A stretch of DNA of 64,000 bases from Antonospora locustae (taxonomy: Eukaryota > Microsporidia): positions 142,240-206,239 of the forward strand of contig CM017452.1 of NCBI GenBank assembly GCA_007674295.1, given 5' to 3'. Positions 1-10,286 of this stretch are shown one piece after another. Every line of letters begins with the position of its first letter. Positions within the stretch are counted from its first letter, which is position 1. A program made the position numbers and the translations under genes. The notes beneath the pieces are model-generated. The model was given only the letters and a program-made list of their open reading frames with translations, ran no database searches and was not told the origin of the DNA.

Positions 1-1677
1 CTGCTTTTTCTGCCTGTAGCTTAAGTTGCAGTATATTACCTTGATCTTTTTCTCCTTCAGTTCAGATGCTACATCCTTCTTTTCTCTCCGTAGCATAAAC
101 GGCTTCAGAATCATGTGCAGCCTATCAAGCTTGTCATCGTTCATCTTCATGAACCAATCCTCAAACTCAAGCAGGCTGTCAAAAAGTGTTGGCATTATGA
201 AGTGCAGCAGCGACCATAGTTCCTTCAGGTTATTTTGTATAGGTGTGCCTGTGAGTAGCAACCTGTTGCGCGTTTTTATCTTTAGCAGCTTGTTCCACCG
301 CAAGGACTTGTTACTTTTTATGGCCTGTGCTTCGTCAAGAACCATGTACTGCCATTTCTGCTTCATGAAGTATTTTTCATCCAGTATAAATATCGAATAA
401 CTAGTCAGAACAATATTTCCGCTGCTAAACTTCAGCCTCCGCCTGTCTTTTATGTTTCCATAGTACCTTATGACTGAAATGCTTGGAACAAACCGTTCTA
501 GCTCGCTTGCCCAGTTTGGAAGAGTGGATGTTGGTGTCACGATCAAGAATGGGCCGTGTAATCTTTTTGTCTCAAAGAGGTACGCAAGAAAGGCAATGCT
601 TTGAACCGTCTTACCTAGACCCATATCATCTGCAAGAATTCCGTTGATTCCCTGGTTGTACAGATTCACAAGCCAGTTTAACCCACGGAGCTGGTACTCT
701 TTAAGTTGTGCTTTGAGAATGGAAGGCTGCGGTATACGAAAAGAAGCATCATGCGTGTCCGTTGTTGTGCTTCTGCTCATCATGCCTTGCATGCAATCTG
801 TACCTGAAAGACCAAAATTTTGTGCACTTGCCTGAATACCCACTTCTTTCCTATCCTCTGTATGTGCATTCTCGCATTCCAGTGCTTTTTCTTTCTGACT
901 TATGTCTTCACCATCCCATGTGTCATAGGCTGCAGCATGCTCCATTTGCTTCTTTGCTGCTTCAAGGGCCTTTTCCCTAGCCTTACTGTATGAAACATCA
1001 GGTTCATTTACATTTTCTTCACTTCCGTTTTCATTGTAGAGTTTTACTCTCTTTACTGTGTCCTCATTTTTCATCGGCTTTGAATCGCTCTCTAGCAGGT
1101 GCTTTCGCTTATTCAGGACAAAGTGACTGTACAACTCTGTCTGGTTAATCAGAAAATCGAGTTTTCTTGCCTGTCTTTCAGCTTCCATCTCCTCAAACTC
1201 ACGTTTCTTTTTCTCGTTCTCTTCCTTCTTTCTCTCGAACTCAACTCTCCTCTTTCTTGAGTCCTCGTTTCTGTCAGTTTTCTTTAGAGCTAGAAGCACC
1301 TCCTTGCTAACCTTTCGCCCCTTCAGAAATATATTTGTCCTTCCTGTCTTAAGCATTCCCCGTCTGAACTCTCGCAAACAAAGTGTGGATATCTTCCTTG
1401 CAACACTCAGCTTATTTAAGTAGTTCTGTGCAAGTATTTTATGTGATTTCGATATATGAGCGAGAACATGTGAATATGCCCTTCTTACTGCCAGCATACT
1501 GTCGCTTTCTGTGCTTGATGCGCGCTTAAGCTGCATGATAGTTGCTTGCAGTTCTCTATCGCCGTGCACAATTTTATGTGTGCTTATGATGGCTTGTGGA
1601 GTCAACCTGTGAAGCGATATGTCTTCAAGTTGTATGTTATAGTCTCTAAGCAACTTTTTGAGCTCTTCTCTGTTCAT
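1..1677 (-). CDS. INO80: INO80 chromatin-remodelling ATPase, N-terminal part (runs off left edge)
   Basis: Open reading frame of 559 codons without a stop, starting at 1677 and continuing past position 1. The order fits INO80. A basic, charged N-terminal half contains a DBINO-type segment (LDFLINQTELYSHF, about residues 172-188). The first RecA-like lobe of a SNF2 ATPase follows, with GILADDMGLGKT (Walker A, near residue 345), VLDEAQ (the DEAH-box position) and LTGTPIQN. The Walker A has DDMG where most family members have DEMG. The known role of the family is nucleosome sliding and histone exchange in transcription and repair. The start is supported by a CCC triplet three bases upstream. The second ATPase lobe lies outside the window. 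Confidence 0.88.
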   Translation of the reverse strand, partial: MNREELKKLLRDYNIQLEDISLHRLTPQAIISTHKIVHGDRELQATIMQLKRASSTESDSMLAVRRAYSHVLAHISKSHKILAQNYLNKLSVARKISTLCLREFRRGMLKTGRTNIFLKGRKVSKEVLLALKKTDRNEDSRKRRVEFERKKEENEKKKREFEEMEAERQARKLDFLINQTELYSHFVLNKRKHLLESDSKPMKNEDTVKRVKLYNENGSEENVNEPDVSYSKAREKALEAAKKQMEHAAAYDTWDGEDISQKEKALECENAHTEDRKEVGIQASAQNFGLSGTDCMQGMMSRSTTTDTHDASFRIPQPSILKAQLKEYQLRGLNWLVNLYNQGINGILADDMGLGKTVQSIAFLAYLFETKRLHGPFLIVTPTSTLPNWASELERFVPSISVIRYYGNIKDRRRLKFSSGNIVLTSYSIFILDEKYFMKQKWQYMVLDEAQAIKSNKSLRWNKLLKIKTRNRLLLTGTPIQNNLKELWSLLHFIMPTLFDSLLEFEDWFMKMNDDKLDRLHMILKPFMLRREKKDVASELKEKKIKVIYCNLSYRQKKQ

Positions 1678-1931
1678 TTGGGATATTATTTTCAGCACTA
1701 AAAATCCACTTGAATTGCTATTGTGTAGGTATCATAGGTGCAATGTGTTTTGGATGGGCTCCAGAAAACATGTGGAGAGGGGCCTTTTAAAAGGATGATT
1801 TAATTGCGAACTCTGCATGCATCCAGATACTTGTCGATTTTGATTTAGTTCGGGTCTTTGCAAAACTCACTAGGCATTATGTGAATTGCAGTCCCCATTT
1901 CCATGAATTAGGGGCTCGGAAAAACAATGTT

Positions 1932-4031
1932 CTAATTAAATATAACCAGATGATCGTCCTCGACTGCCCAGACACCAAGCTCTTCAAACTCCTTAATACA
2001 TTCATCAATGTCCTCCTTTCTAAATCTGTCACATATCATTTCATACAGCCTCTTGAGGGCAACTCTGTCACCAAGGGAAACAATCAGGTTGTAGAGTGCG
2101 TGTCTGGGGTTATGGTCCTCCTTTTTTTCAGGAATGTTGGATCTGCAGGCCTCCATCAGCCGAATCGCCTCGTCCACATCCACGTCGCACACTTCGTGAG
2201 AGAACCTGAGCCGTGCGTGTGCGAGACTCAAGCGTATGAGAGAAAGAAGGTATCTTGGTGTCAGAAACACGTTTCTTTTCCTTGCCTCTACATAAGAATC
2301 TGATAGCCTCTTTGACAGAAACTTAGGAATGGTGGGTATTATTTTTTTGCATTCATCAACTATGTCACGAAGCTCTGCATAGGAGATCTCGCTTGGTTTT
2401 TCCTCCATGTGTAGCGATGTAATATGGTTTGCAAGCATCAGGTCCTTTTCTGTATCTGTCTCGTCCTTAAGAATAACCAAGACATCAAACCTCGAAAGAA
2501 GAGCACATGGTAGCCCAACATTGTGCTCAATGCTTTTTCTTGTGTTGTACCTACCTTTCACCGGATTTGCGGCACCCAGAACGCCACATCGTGCATTTAA
2601 TGTTGTGTTTATCCCTGCCTTTGAAATTGAAACAGTCTGCTGTTCCATGACTTCGTGTATAGAAACTCTGTCGTTTTCACTCATCTTATCCAGCTCATCT
2701 ATGCAGCAGATGCCGCCATCACTCAAAACCAGTGCGCCGCCTTCAAGCACCATCTCTCCAGTCAGTGGATCTTTTGTAACGCCTGCAGTTAGGCCCACTC
2801 CAGACGACCCTCTTCCCGTTGTGTACACACCCCGCTTGCTAATCTTTGCAACTGTCTTGAGCAACTGGCTTTTTGCTATGCCAGGGTCTCCTAGCAGCAG
2901 AACATTCACATCGCCTCTGATTCTCATTCCGTCTCTTTTTGTTTTTGAGGGGGCACCTGCAAGCATGAGCAGTAATATCTTCTTGACGTCCTCCATTCCG
3001 TATATTTCAGGTGCAATGTTGAGAGCCATTTTGTCAACTAAGCTGCTATCATTGCAGTGTTGCATGCCAAACATACATTCGCCCACAGCCTTTCCTTCCC
3101 GTGTACATTCTCTAGCTTCGTGTGCATGCTCTTCCTTAGTGTCAATTGTCATTGCATAGAAAAACGTGTCTGTGAGAAGACCTGCCTTCATCTTCTTGTA
3201 CCCGTGGTATGGTCTTGGAAGAAATACTCCCTCAATTCTAACATAGTCTCCGGGCCTGCACAAATCAACGTTTTCGTAGCACTCAACGTTCATAACTCTT
3301 GGAACACATCCCTGAGGCACGTCAGATGTCAGCTCCTGGACCTGCAAACACTGGTATCTAATGAACTTCGACCCTCGTGTCTGCAGATGCAAAGTTCCCC
3401 TAAGAGCCCTTATCTTGCACTTGTCACTCTGGCACTCCTCTAAGGCATCGAACATGTTGTTGCTGACCATCTGATAAGTTTCAGAGCCGCAGCTCTCGCA
3501 AACATATGTGCAAACTTGAACAAAGGGCTTTACCTGGCTTATTCTTGTCAGTACTCCCCGAATTCTTATCAGCCTTCCAATGTCACTTGACTTAACTTCT
3601 CTTATAGAGCAGTAATAACTGCTTCTTGATCGAAACAATATTGTGTAGTTTCTGAGCAGGGGTGCTGGAAAAACATCCGTAGCCTTCTTCGAGGGATGCT
3701 TCTCTTTTAGTCTTGCAATTCTGTGGTAAAAGAAGACGTCCTCCTCGTCTTCTAAAAAAAGCTCGTCAGAGTTGAACATAATAGAGTCTATCGCCTTGTA
3801 GAACAGAGCGAGGTATGTGATTGTGTTCTGCTGAATGCGAGTTGCCAATCCTGTTTCATCAAACAATGCTACATCCTCAAGGTCTATGCATATGATTTTT
3901 GACTTGAGTTGTGGAAGATATTTGGGAGAGCCTGCCTCAGCATAAAATAGAATAAACTGTGTTATTTTGTCCAGGTCAGCCTGATAATTGAGCGTAGTCT
4001 TGTATTTTCGAAGCTCAAGCACATCGTTCAT
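1932..4031 (-). CDS. MCM7: MCM7, replicative helicase subunit
   Basis: A 699-residue MCM protein. The zinc-finger cysteines are C178, C181, C200 and C205. The AAA+ core has Walker A GDPGIAKS (381-388), a Walker B with D445-E446 and the SRFD arginine finger (513-516). The stretches GVLTRISQVKP and LHLQTRGSKFIRYQ are typical of MCM7 rather than MCM2-6. MCM7 is one of six ATPases of the MCM2-7 ring that unwinds DNA at replication forks. The start is preceded directly by CCC (rc of 4032-4034), the motif seen at many starts here. Length is close to the yeast and human proteins, so there is little reduction. Confidence 0.95.
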   Translation of the reverse strand: MNDVLELRKYKTTLNYQADLDKITQFILFYAEAGSPKYLPQLKSKIICIDLEDVALFDETGLATRIQQNTITYLALFYKAIDSIMFNSDELFLEDEEDVFFYHRIARLKEKHPSKKATDVFPAPLLRNYTILFRSRSSYYCSIREVKSSDIGRLIRIRGVLTRISQVKPFVQVCTYVCESCGSETYQMVSNNMFDALEECQSDKCKIRALRGTLHLQTRGSKFIRYQCLQVQELTSDVPQGCVPRVMNVECYENVDLCRPGDYVRIEGVFLPRPYHGYKKMKAGLLTDTFFYAMTIDTKEEHAHEARECTREGKAVGECMFGMQHCNDSSLVDKMALNIAPEIYGMEDVKKILLLMLAGAPSKTKRDGMRIRGDVNVLLLGDPGIAKSQLLKTVAKISKRGVYTTGRGSSGVGLTAGVTKDPLTGEMVLEGGALVLSDGGICCIDELDKMSENDRVSIHEVMEQQTVSISKAGINTTLNARCGVLGAANPVKGRYNTRKSIEHNVGLPCALLSRFDVLVILKDETDTEKDLMLANHITSLHMEEKPSEISYAELRDIVDECKKIIPTIPKFLSKRLSDSYVEARKRNVFLTPRYLLSLIRLSLAHARLRFSHEVCDVDVDEAIRLMEACRSNIPEKKEDHNPRHALYNLIVSLGDRVALKRLYEMICDRFRKEDIDECIKEFEELGVWAVEDDHLVIFN

Positions 4032-4201
4032 GGGTGGTGGTTTTGAGCAAAGAACTTTGCCATGAGAGCTGAATAGGTTAATGACAAGCTGCAGTAAAGT
4101 GACTGGCCAAAATACAACAGAAACCCACCGAAAAGAAGTTGTGTTAAGAAAGATAACAAAGGACTTTCTAAAATGGGGAAGATAAGACTATGTCCACGTG
4201 T

Positions 4202-5479
4202 TTACCTACAGTACTTTTGAAAAGCAGGTGTCTTTCCTTTTGTCTCTACAAAAAATTGGAGTATATATAGAAAGGCTACAATGAGAAAGAAGGCATGCAT
4301 GGAAAAGCATATCTCCTTGTGTTTCATACCAATGACAGAAAAATAGGATGAAACAACGTATGCAAGAACCCAGTTGACAGCAGACGCCAGGGCAGCACCG
4401 GATACCTTGTATTTATCGGGAAATATCTCGCTGCTGATGAACCATACGATCGGACCCAGACCAATTGAGAAGCCTGTGACAAACATAAGAACCGGAATCA
4501 GCATGTTGTGCAAGACGCATAACAGCATAAGTGCAACAATGTCAGTAAGCATGCTCAGAAGAAGCAAAGGCTTTCTTCCATACTTATCCACAAAAGACAT
4601 GGACAGAATTGTGGATATTGCAAACGCCAAGCCAATCATCACTGTGTAAAAACGTTTTTTCTCTGCATTATCAAACATGTCGTTTGAGTAGAGAATGATG
4701 CCATTTATGCAGCTTAGCTGTTGTGCTGCGTGCAGAACTACTGCAGTGATCAAAGAGAGCCTTGCCTTCTTATTATGTATTAGACTTGTCAGTGACTTGG
4801 GGCATGTGCTGTTTTCATTTTTTGCATATGTGTCGTGTATGGCATAAAGAGACATTGTATGCAGCACGACGTATGCAAGCACAGTGCCAACACCCACTCT
4901 CCAGTTATGTTCGTTGTTAAAGTAGAACGAAAGAACCTGTCCCATAAGAATACCAAGAACAACAAAGAGCTGGTGGAGACTGCATACTGTGCCTCTTATG
5001 TGTAATGGAGAAATACTTTCTAAGTAAAGTGGAGCATACACACAGGTGAGCCCCATGCCTATTCCTGCTACAAATCGCGCCAGCCATATAGACCAATTTT
5101 TGTATGCCAAAATCAACAGGGAAGTGCCAGATATGTAAAATGCATTGCTAATCATTAGGCAAGTTCTCTGTCGGAGCTTTATGTAAGGAGACACCAGATT
5201 GCTGATCAGGGCACCAGGAGTGAAAACAGGGACCATGAGGGCCCATTCTGTGTACGAGAAGCTCACTTTGGAATGAGAACTTCCAGACGCATTTTCTCTG
5301 AAAACATCTCGTACACATTCTAGAAGAGTCAGATTGATACCAAATGTCAGAGATGAAAACGCACAAAGCACTGATGAGGCGCAGAGCTTTTTCTTTGATA
5401 TTTCATTGCTGTCCATGACAGGGCTGTTTTTGTTTACTGCTTTGTTTCCTCTGCTCTGACAAAAATAAAAACAATACAT
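4202..5479 (-). CDS. MFS sugar-porter (hexose-type) transporter
   Basis: A 425-residue polytopic protein with sugar-porter signatures: RFVAGIGMG followed by PLYLESISP near TM4, QQLSCING at TM7, DKYGRKPLLL in the loop after TM8, and a C-terminal VETKGKTP matching PETKG. Known members carry hexoses across the plasma membrane, and microsporidia use such carriers to take host sugar. An in-frame ATG at 5416 (residue 22) has an AGCCCTGTC context and removes a Cys/Lys leader that is odd for this family, so either start is possible. Substrate cannot be read from sequence. The protein is slightly short for the family (usually 450-550). Confidence 0.85.
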   Translation of the reverse strand: MYCFYFCQSRGNKAVNKNSPVMDSNEISKKKLCASSVLCAFSSLTFGINLTLLECVRDVFRENASGSSHSKVSFSYTEWALMVPVFTPGALISNLVSPYIKLRQRTCLMISNAFYISGTSLLILAYKNWSIWLARFVAGIGMGLTCVYAPLYLESISPLHIRGTVCSLHQLFVVLGILMGQVLSFYFNNEHNWRVGVGTVLAYVVLHTMSLYAIHDTYAKNENSTCPKSLTSLIHNKKARLSLITAVVLHAAQQLSCINGIILYSNDMFDNAEKKRFYTVMIGLAFAISTILSMSFVDKYGRKPLLLLSMLTDIVALMLLCVLHNMLIPVLMFVTGFSIGLGPIVWFISSEIFPDKYKVSGAALASAVNWVLAYVVSSYFSVIGMKHKEICFSMHAFFLIVAFLYILQFFVETKGKTPAFQKYCR

Positions 5480-5941
5480 AGGACCTGCCTTTCACGGTAG
5501 TAACAAAGGGCCTATTAGTTAGCCTTTGGATGCATATACACTTTGTCTGCACGTCTAATACACAGGTGACCTCAATTTATAGCTAATATGATGTAGCTGA
5601 AAAGCATTATAATAATGAACTTGACAACGTTGTACTTCTTTGTGTAGCTTGTATTTCTGTCCATGTAATGGGAATTCGAATGTATTTTAGACTTAAAAGG
5701 GGTTGAAGACCAATGAACCCGTCAGATCAAGCTGCTCATCACTAACCTCAGAACAGGTCAGTGGTTAATCATCATGCGGGAAAAGCATTGAATTAAGTGC
5801 TATACATATTGCAGATACAATGGATGCGTTTCTGTGAAGTATACACCTAAGAAATGCAACGCACCAGCAGCGTACAGCAGGGGTTCTTGGATTGGAGATT
5901 TCATACAAAGAAGTGCCCTAGTAAAAAAATTGTGAGCCCCT
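5480..5941. other. intergenic spacer
   Basis: AT-rich spacer between two divergent genes. I see no gene, tRNA or repeat in it. CCCC at 5937-5940, one base before the next start codon, is the only recognisable element. Confidence 0.5.
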
Positions 5942-6214
5942 ATGGTGGAGGAAAAAAAAGGAAGAACCTTGAAGGAGCTGTATGAAGGCGCTATACGAAG
6001 ATATGAGAAAGAAGAAAAAATGCGTTCTGATGAATTGTGCAAGCTGGAGGAGGATATGAACGCTGCCAGAAAGTTCTGCGAAAACAAGAATAAGGAAAAG
6101 CTAAAACACCTAGAAGACATGTACAACGAGGCAAGGAGTGCGTTAGAAGATGTAAGGAGAAACATCGTGTTATATAGCGAGAAAATCAGCAAGCTGAGGG
6201 AAGAACAATGTTGA
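5942..6214 (+). CDS. small coiled-coil protein, unknown function
   Basis: A 90-residue, highly charged, Lys/Glu-rich protein that looks helical over almost its whole length with heptad-like Leu/Ala spacing (KELYEGAIRRYEKEEK, LEDMYNEARSALEDV). There is no signal peptide or transmembrane segment. CCCC ends one base before the ATG, a strong local mark of a real microsporidian start. The overlapping minus-strand frame is a shadow. It could be a prefoldin-, dynein-light- or spindle-type small coiled coil, but nothing identifies a family. Confidence 0.6.
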   Translation: MVEEKKGRTLKELYEGAIRRYEKEEKMRSDELCKLEEDMNAARKFCENKNKEKLKHLEDMYNEARSALEDVRRNIVLYSEKISKLREEQC

Positions 6215-6269
6215 TGTCGAAGGGTTTGTTTAGTTTATATATTACTTAAGTAAAACAAAATATTAGTGC

Positions 6270-8003
6270 ATGAAGATAGAAGTGGCATATAAACGAATAT
6301 CAGCGCACATAAAGCTTCTCTTTGTGAAAAACAACAGGTTTTTCATAGTGATTGGAACAAAGCTATGGGTGATTGACTACTCTGGGAGACTGTTTCCAGA
6401 GATCGACACATCAAGTATCGACATAGCAGAGATAAACACCAGAGGAAAGACAGTGTTTCTGGCCACGAGTACACATGAAGTATTTACATGCAAGCTGGGA
6501 AGCAGCACGCCAACTAGAACGCCTATTATATTCAGTGTAATAAGTTTTGGAAAGCATATTCTCTACGCGCACGGAAAGTCTCTTTTCATGCTAACTGATT
6601 CTGCTAAGACGTTTCCCAAGCATCTGTGCAGCTTTAGCGATGACATAAACGATGTTGCGTACTCGCATAGGAAAATATTTGTTATTGTGGCAACAAGAGT
6701 CTTAAGCGCACACTGGGACCAGGCAACAGCAATTGACATATGCTCCTTTCTCACAATTGGCTTTTTGTCCAATGTTTCCTGCAAAAAGTTGCATACAAAC
6801 AGCTTAGACATTCTTATTGCGGAAACAGACAACTACCTGATATCGCTATTTCCAAACGCCCCAACTTTAGTCACAAAGCCTGAATTTTGCTATGACTTCT
6901 CATTTACAAAGTATCATGCAGTGTTTCTGTCTGAGAGCATTTTTATAGTGTCTCTTTTCAGCGGTTCTGTGGAAAAGGTAGTAAGGCTCACTGCATTTAG
7001 CTCGGTGTTCGACGTCAAAACCAACAAGCTCTGGGTATACTCTAACTCCTTGTTTGAGATAACAATTGAAGAGCCAGCAAGCACAATATCAAAGCATCTA
7101 GCTGGCCAACATATGTTTAGACATGCGATAAAAGTCAGTCAGGGAAGCTCTGATGTTATTGAAATGTACGTTGTGCATCTATTTAAAAAAGGGCAGCCGC
7201 AGAAGGCACTCAGATACTTCGAGTTGCTCAAAGAACCCTTCTATTTTGCAGAAAAACAGCTTCTAGAAAATGCAAAGCAGGGAAGGGTTGTGTCTCCAAT
7301 GGTGTTCTCTTGTCGATTTGTAGAGAAGGCCGAGATACCAGAGCATGTTTTTTTGAAATTTTTGTTCAAAAGAGCTGTCAAAGATGGTGAGCATATTGAG
7401 ATTTTGTCAAAAATGCTATTTTTAAGGAAGAAGTTTGGGCTGTTTATGAAATTTACAAAAACGCTACCACCCAAAAGTTCAAAGATAAAGTATATAGAAG
7501 AAATAGACTATGCAAAATGCACGCCTGATGAAAAAAAAGCGATAGATAGGTACAACATGTATCACAACCCAGTAAAGTTTGTACTGCAAAAGCTTGCAGA
7601 AAAGAAGCATTCATATGCCTGCAAAGCATTTCTTTGGGCACATTGCAAAGAAAAAATCAAAAAAAGTGAATACAGAGACCTTAGGGTTTTGATTACTTGT
7701 GTGAAGTCGAAGTCAGTAACCAGAGCTTTTGTAGAGACACTGGGTAGTGAGTGTTTATTGGCAATGTGGAGCAATAAAGCCTACATGAACTTGGCATACT
7801 ATGTGCGCTTTTCCAAAAACATACTGGATGACATTCAGCATCTATTTAGAATGGCGGAATCTACTCCTAGCAAGATACACGAGAAGGTTTTGGCAAACTT
7901 AGAAAGAAGACTTTCTCCAGAAGGCTGCTTTGAGCCATTTCTGCGCACTTTTGAGTTTATTGTGTCTGGAAAACTTGAATCACAGAGCAACTACAGGATG
8001 TAG
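6270..8003 (+). CDS. Vps18/Pep3-like membrane-tethering protein (tentative)
   Basis: A 577-residue protein. The first half (about 1-290) is rich in short beta strands, as in a WD/clathrin-type propeller. The second half is alpha-helical, starting at SDVIEMYVVHLFKKGQPQKALRYFELLKEP, which resembles the first solenoid repeat after the propeller in Vps18/Pep3 (a HOPS/CORVET core subunit). The family's C-terminal RING is absent, since the protein stops after a helical region without paired cysteines. If the call is right it acts in vacuolar or endosomal fusion. Other propeller-solenoid proteins (Vps11, Vps39, nucleoporins) remain possible. It starts only 56 bp after the coiled-coil gene, and no CCC box precedes the ATG. 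Confidence 0.5.
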   Translation: MKIEVAYKRISAHIKLLFVKNNRFFIVIGTKLWVIDYSGRLFPEIDTSSIDIAEINTRGKTVFLATSTHEVFTCKLGSSTPTRTPIIFSVISFGKHILYAHGKSLFMLTDSAKTFPKHLCSFSDDINDVAYSHRKIFVIVATRVLSAHWDQATAIDICSFLTIGFLSNVSCKKLHTNSLDILIAETDNYLISLFPNAPTLVTKPEFCYDFSFTKYHAVFLSESIFIVSLFSGSVEKVVRLTAFSSVFDVKTNKLWVYSNSLFEITIEEPASTISKHLAGQHMFRHAIKVSQGSSDVIEMYVVHLFKKGQPQKALRYFELLKEPFYFAEKQLLENAKQGRVVSPMVFSCRFVEKAEIPEHVFLKFLFKRAVKDGEHIEILSKMLFLRKKFGLFMKFTKTLPPKSSKIKYIEEIDYAKCTPDEKKAIDRYNMYHNPVKFVLQKLAEKKHSYACKAFLWAHCKEKIKKSEYRDLRVLITCVKSKSVTRAFVETLGSECLLAMWSNKAYMNLAYYVRFSKNILDDIQHLFRMAESTPSKIHEKVLANLERRLSPEGCFEPFLRTFEFIVSGKLESQSNYRM

Positions 8004-8196
8004 CATATAGATTGTCTATATGGGCACCATATTTACAAAAGAGGTCTTTTTCCTTGTAACGTTTATAAAGCCTCATCTTCACACCAGCATCTTATCTAAA
8101 CTCTTTGTCAGCAAACAAGTGCAGAGTTTGTGGCTGCATGTATAGTTGTCTCTATGCGAGAGACAGTCCAATATGGTAATTCCGTAAGCTGTGTGA

Positions 8197-8838
8197 ATGA
8201 GAGCAAAAAGGAGGCAGGAGATAGAGAAATGCATGCACAACCCAAGCAAGCTGATGTCTCTCGAGCTTCGAGATGTAGAAGTAACAATATGCAAGATGGA
8301 TAACCACTATGATGCTAACTTTGGGTCTTGGATAAGAAATGAAAAGAACGCGGCTGTGGTTGGATATCATCTGAACAAATACATAGATGACTATAACCCA
8401 TGCGACTTTATAGTAGTTGTCAAGTGGATTGTGCGCAGCTGGACGCTCAGGTCTATTATTGTTCTGTCAAAGTCAATGGCCTCTCAAGATATACAACACA
8501 TGGACAACAGCAGAAAGAGCGAGACATACAGACAACTAAGAAATCGTGTCTGTATCTTATCTGGGCTCACATACACCTGGAACAGCTTTTTTATTGTCGA
8601 GTTTTTGACTGCGTTTTCAAAGGGGTTCACTAAGCAGCAGAAGTGCAAGTTCTTTGTAAATCTGCTGTCGCATTTTAGTCTGGAGAGAAACAAAGTGCTA
8701 ATTGGAATGCTGAATGAAAAAATTGAACAGAGTGTTTGCGACATTCTGACAAGAGCATTTGTGGATAGAAAGCCACGTGCTGTGCGCAGAAAAAAAAGAA
8801 TACACGGGGAACTGGTGGCGGCTTTTCATGTGTCGTAG
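8197..8838 (+). CDS. hypothetical protein
   Basis: A 213-residue protein I do not recognise. The N-terminus is basic and helical (MRAKRRQEIEKC), the middle mixes hydrophobic and polar residues (FIVVVKWIVRSWTLRSIIVLSK), and the C-terminus is strongly basic (RKPRAVRRKKR), as in a nuclear or nucleolar protein. It has no signal peptide. It lies convergent with the LSG1 gene 66 bp away and downstream of the Vps18-like gene. Codon use looks like its neighbours. It is probably real because the frame is long and open, but its function is unknown. Confidence 0.55.
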   Translation: MRAKRRQEIEKCMHNPSKLMSLELRDVEVTICKMDNHYDANFGSWIRNEKNAAVVGYHLNKYIDDYNPCDFIVVVKWIVRSWTLRSIIVLSKSMASQDIQHMDNSRKSETYRQLRNRVCILSGLTYTWNSFFIVEFLTAFSKGFTKQQKCKFFVNLLSHFSLERNKVLIGMLNEKIEQSVCDILTRAFVDRKPRAVRRKKRIHGELVAAFHVS

Positions 8839-8903
8839 TAGCGTCCACCAAGGACAAGTTTTAATGTAAAATCAGCTGACCCCATTGAGCACTAACATGC
8901 AGC

Positions 8904-10061
8904 TCAAATATTTCCAGCAACATAGTCCTTTACAATCTTTTTGAAAAGTTGTCCGCAGTCAACACCCCCTGAGTTCCAAATGCTTTCAACATCAATCTTG
9001 CTCTTTACTGCATACTTTTTTTTCAAAACATCCTCACCAATGTGAGCTATCAGTCTCTGAAAAAACTTCGTGTAGTCAACCATTCTGTCTACGTTTAGCA
9101 CGCCGTTAATTATCAGGTCAAATTTGCCGTGTCTAGGAAAAACTATACCAGGACAATCAATTAGTATCATGTCACTGGTCACAATGCTCTGCAGGTGTTT
9201 TGTTTTTCCTGGTGTCTGGCTTGTCTGCACCTTTTTTGTATTCAAAATTGCGTTTATAGTCGAGCTTTTTCCGACGTTCGGATATCCAACAAACGCCACC
9301 TTTGCACCCTTGAACTTATCTAGAAAGACTCTAAGTTTATGTCTTGCGTTCACAGATGAGTAAAAAACATGTTCATATTTTTTCAAGATTTCGGTGTCAT
9401 GTTCATGCTTTTCTATTTGTGCATTTGATATAACTCTATAGCGTGACAAGCCTGAAATACCTTCTTTCATCATGTTATCCGCACATATTGGAATCTCTGT
9501 GCCCTTCAGCACCAAGTCACTTTTATTTAGGAGTAACACATGTTTTTTTTCTGGATACATGTCAACTAAGTCTTTTACGAAGAAAAACTCAGGGTTTCTG
9601 GCATCAAGCACTTGTGCTATCACGTCACTTCTCTCGCAGGTCAGCCAGAGCTGTCTCCATGTCTCTAAGTTGCGCTCATATGGAAACGGTTTCTGCCTTA
9701 ACTGCCAATAACTAAATATCTTCTGCTCGTAAATCTTATAAAGAGGCCCAGTAACCATATTAAATGGAATTCTTGGTGGAATACATCTGGAAAAATCCAG
9801 AAGTATTGCATTACACTCTTTCTTGTCCAGAGAATCGCATTCAACAGCCTTTTCTGGATTCATTTTGCTATCTGTTGTGTGCTTCTGCTCTCTGCTTTTG
9901 GAATGTCTCGTGTCTTGCTTTAATGCACAGTCCGTGCTCTTATTCACATTCTGCATCTGAAGCAAAGCTAGGTTGCTATGTTCTACAACTGAGTTTTTGT
10001 TCGTTCTCGGCTTACTTACAAACTTGTTTTTTATAAGCGAGCGACCAAGCCGGACTTTCAT
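8904..10061 (-). CDS. LSG1: LSG1, circularly permuted GTPase for 60S ribosome maturation
   Basis: A 385-residue GTPase with motifs in permuted order: DARNP (G5, 153-157), NKSD (G4, 179-182), GYPNVGKSS (G1, 259-267), TPGKT (G2, 283-287), DCPG (G3, 302-305). This order defines the YlqF/YawG class. The long N-terminal basic region and the RIPFN...Y segment before the G domain point to cytoplasmic Lsg1 rather than Nog2 or Nug1. Lsg1 releases the export adaptor Nmd3 from late 60S subunits. It is much shorter than yeast Lsg1 (640), having lost the large insert between G4 and G1 and the C-terminal tail. GGG at 10067-10069 (CCC on the coding strand) precedes the start. Confidence 0.9.
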   Translation of the reverse strand: MKVRLGRSLIKNKFVSKPRTNKNSVVEHSNLALLQMQNVNKSTDCALKQDTRHSKSREQKHTTDSKMNPEKAVECDSLDKKECNAILLDFSRCIPPRIPFNMVTGPLYKIYEQKIFSYWQLRQKPFPYERNLETWRQLWLTCERSDVIAQVLDARNPEFFFVKDLVDMYPEKKHVLLLNKSDLVLKGTEIPICADNMMKEGISGLSRYRVISNAQIEKHEHDTEILKKYEHVFYSSVNARHKLRVFLDKFKGAKVAFVGYPNVGKSSTINAILNTKKVQTSQTPGKTKHLQSIVTSDMILIDCPGIVFPRHGKFDLIINGVLNVDRMVDYTKFFQRLIAHIGEDVLKKKYAVKSKIDVESIWNSGGVDCGQLFKKIVKDYVAGNI

Positions 10062-10286
10062 CTTGAGGGCTAGTGTCTATGGAAAATACAAGCTATTCCA
10101 GAGAGCAACAAATGTATCTACAGGTGTTGAGCACAAAAGCTCCTTTGCAAGTGAGTTACAGTGCAGTATCTGCACCCGGACAACACAACATACGGCTTAT
10201 GCAGCTGCACCTTTGAACACGTCTTGCATTCCATATCAAGAAATGATCATCCCTGAAAGCCATCTATACTGTAAGCACTGTCTGGA

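Noticed and set aside
2407..3443. Plus-strand frames of 128-250 codons opposite MCM7
   Set aside because: MCM7 is conserved residue by residue on the other strand, so these are shadows.
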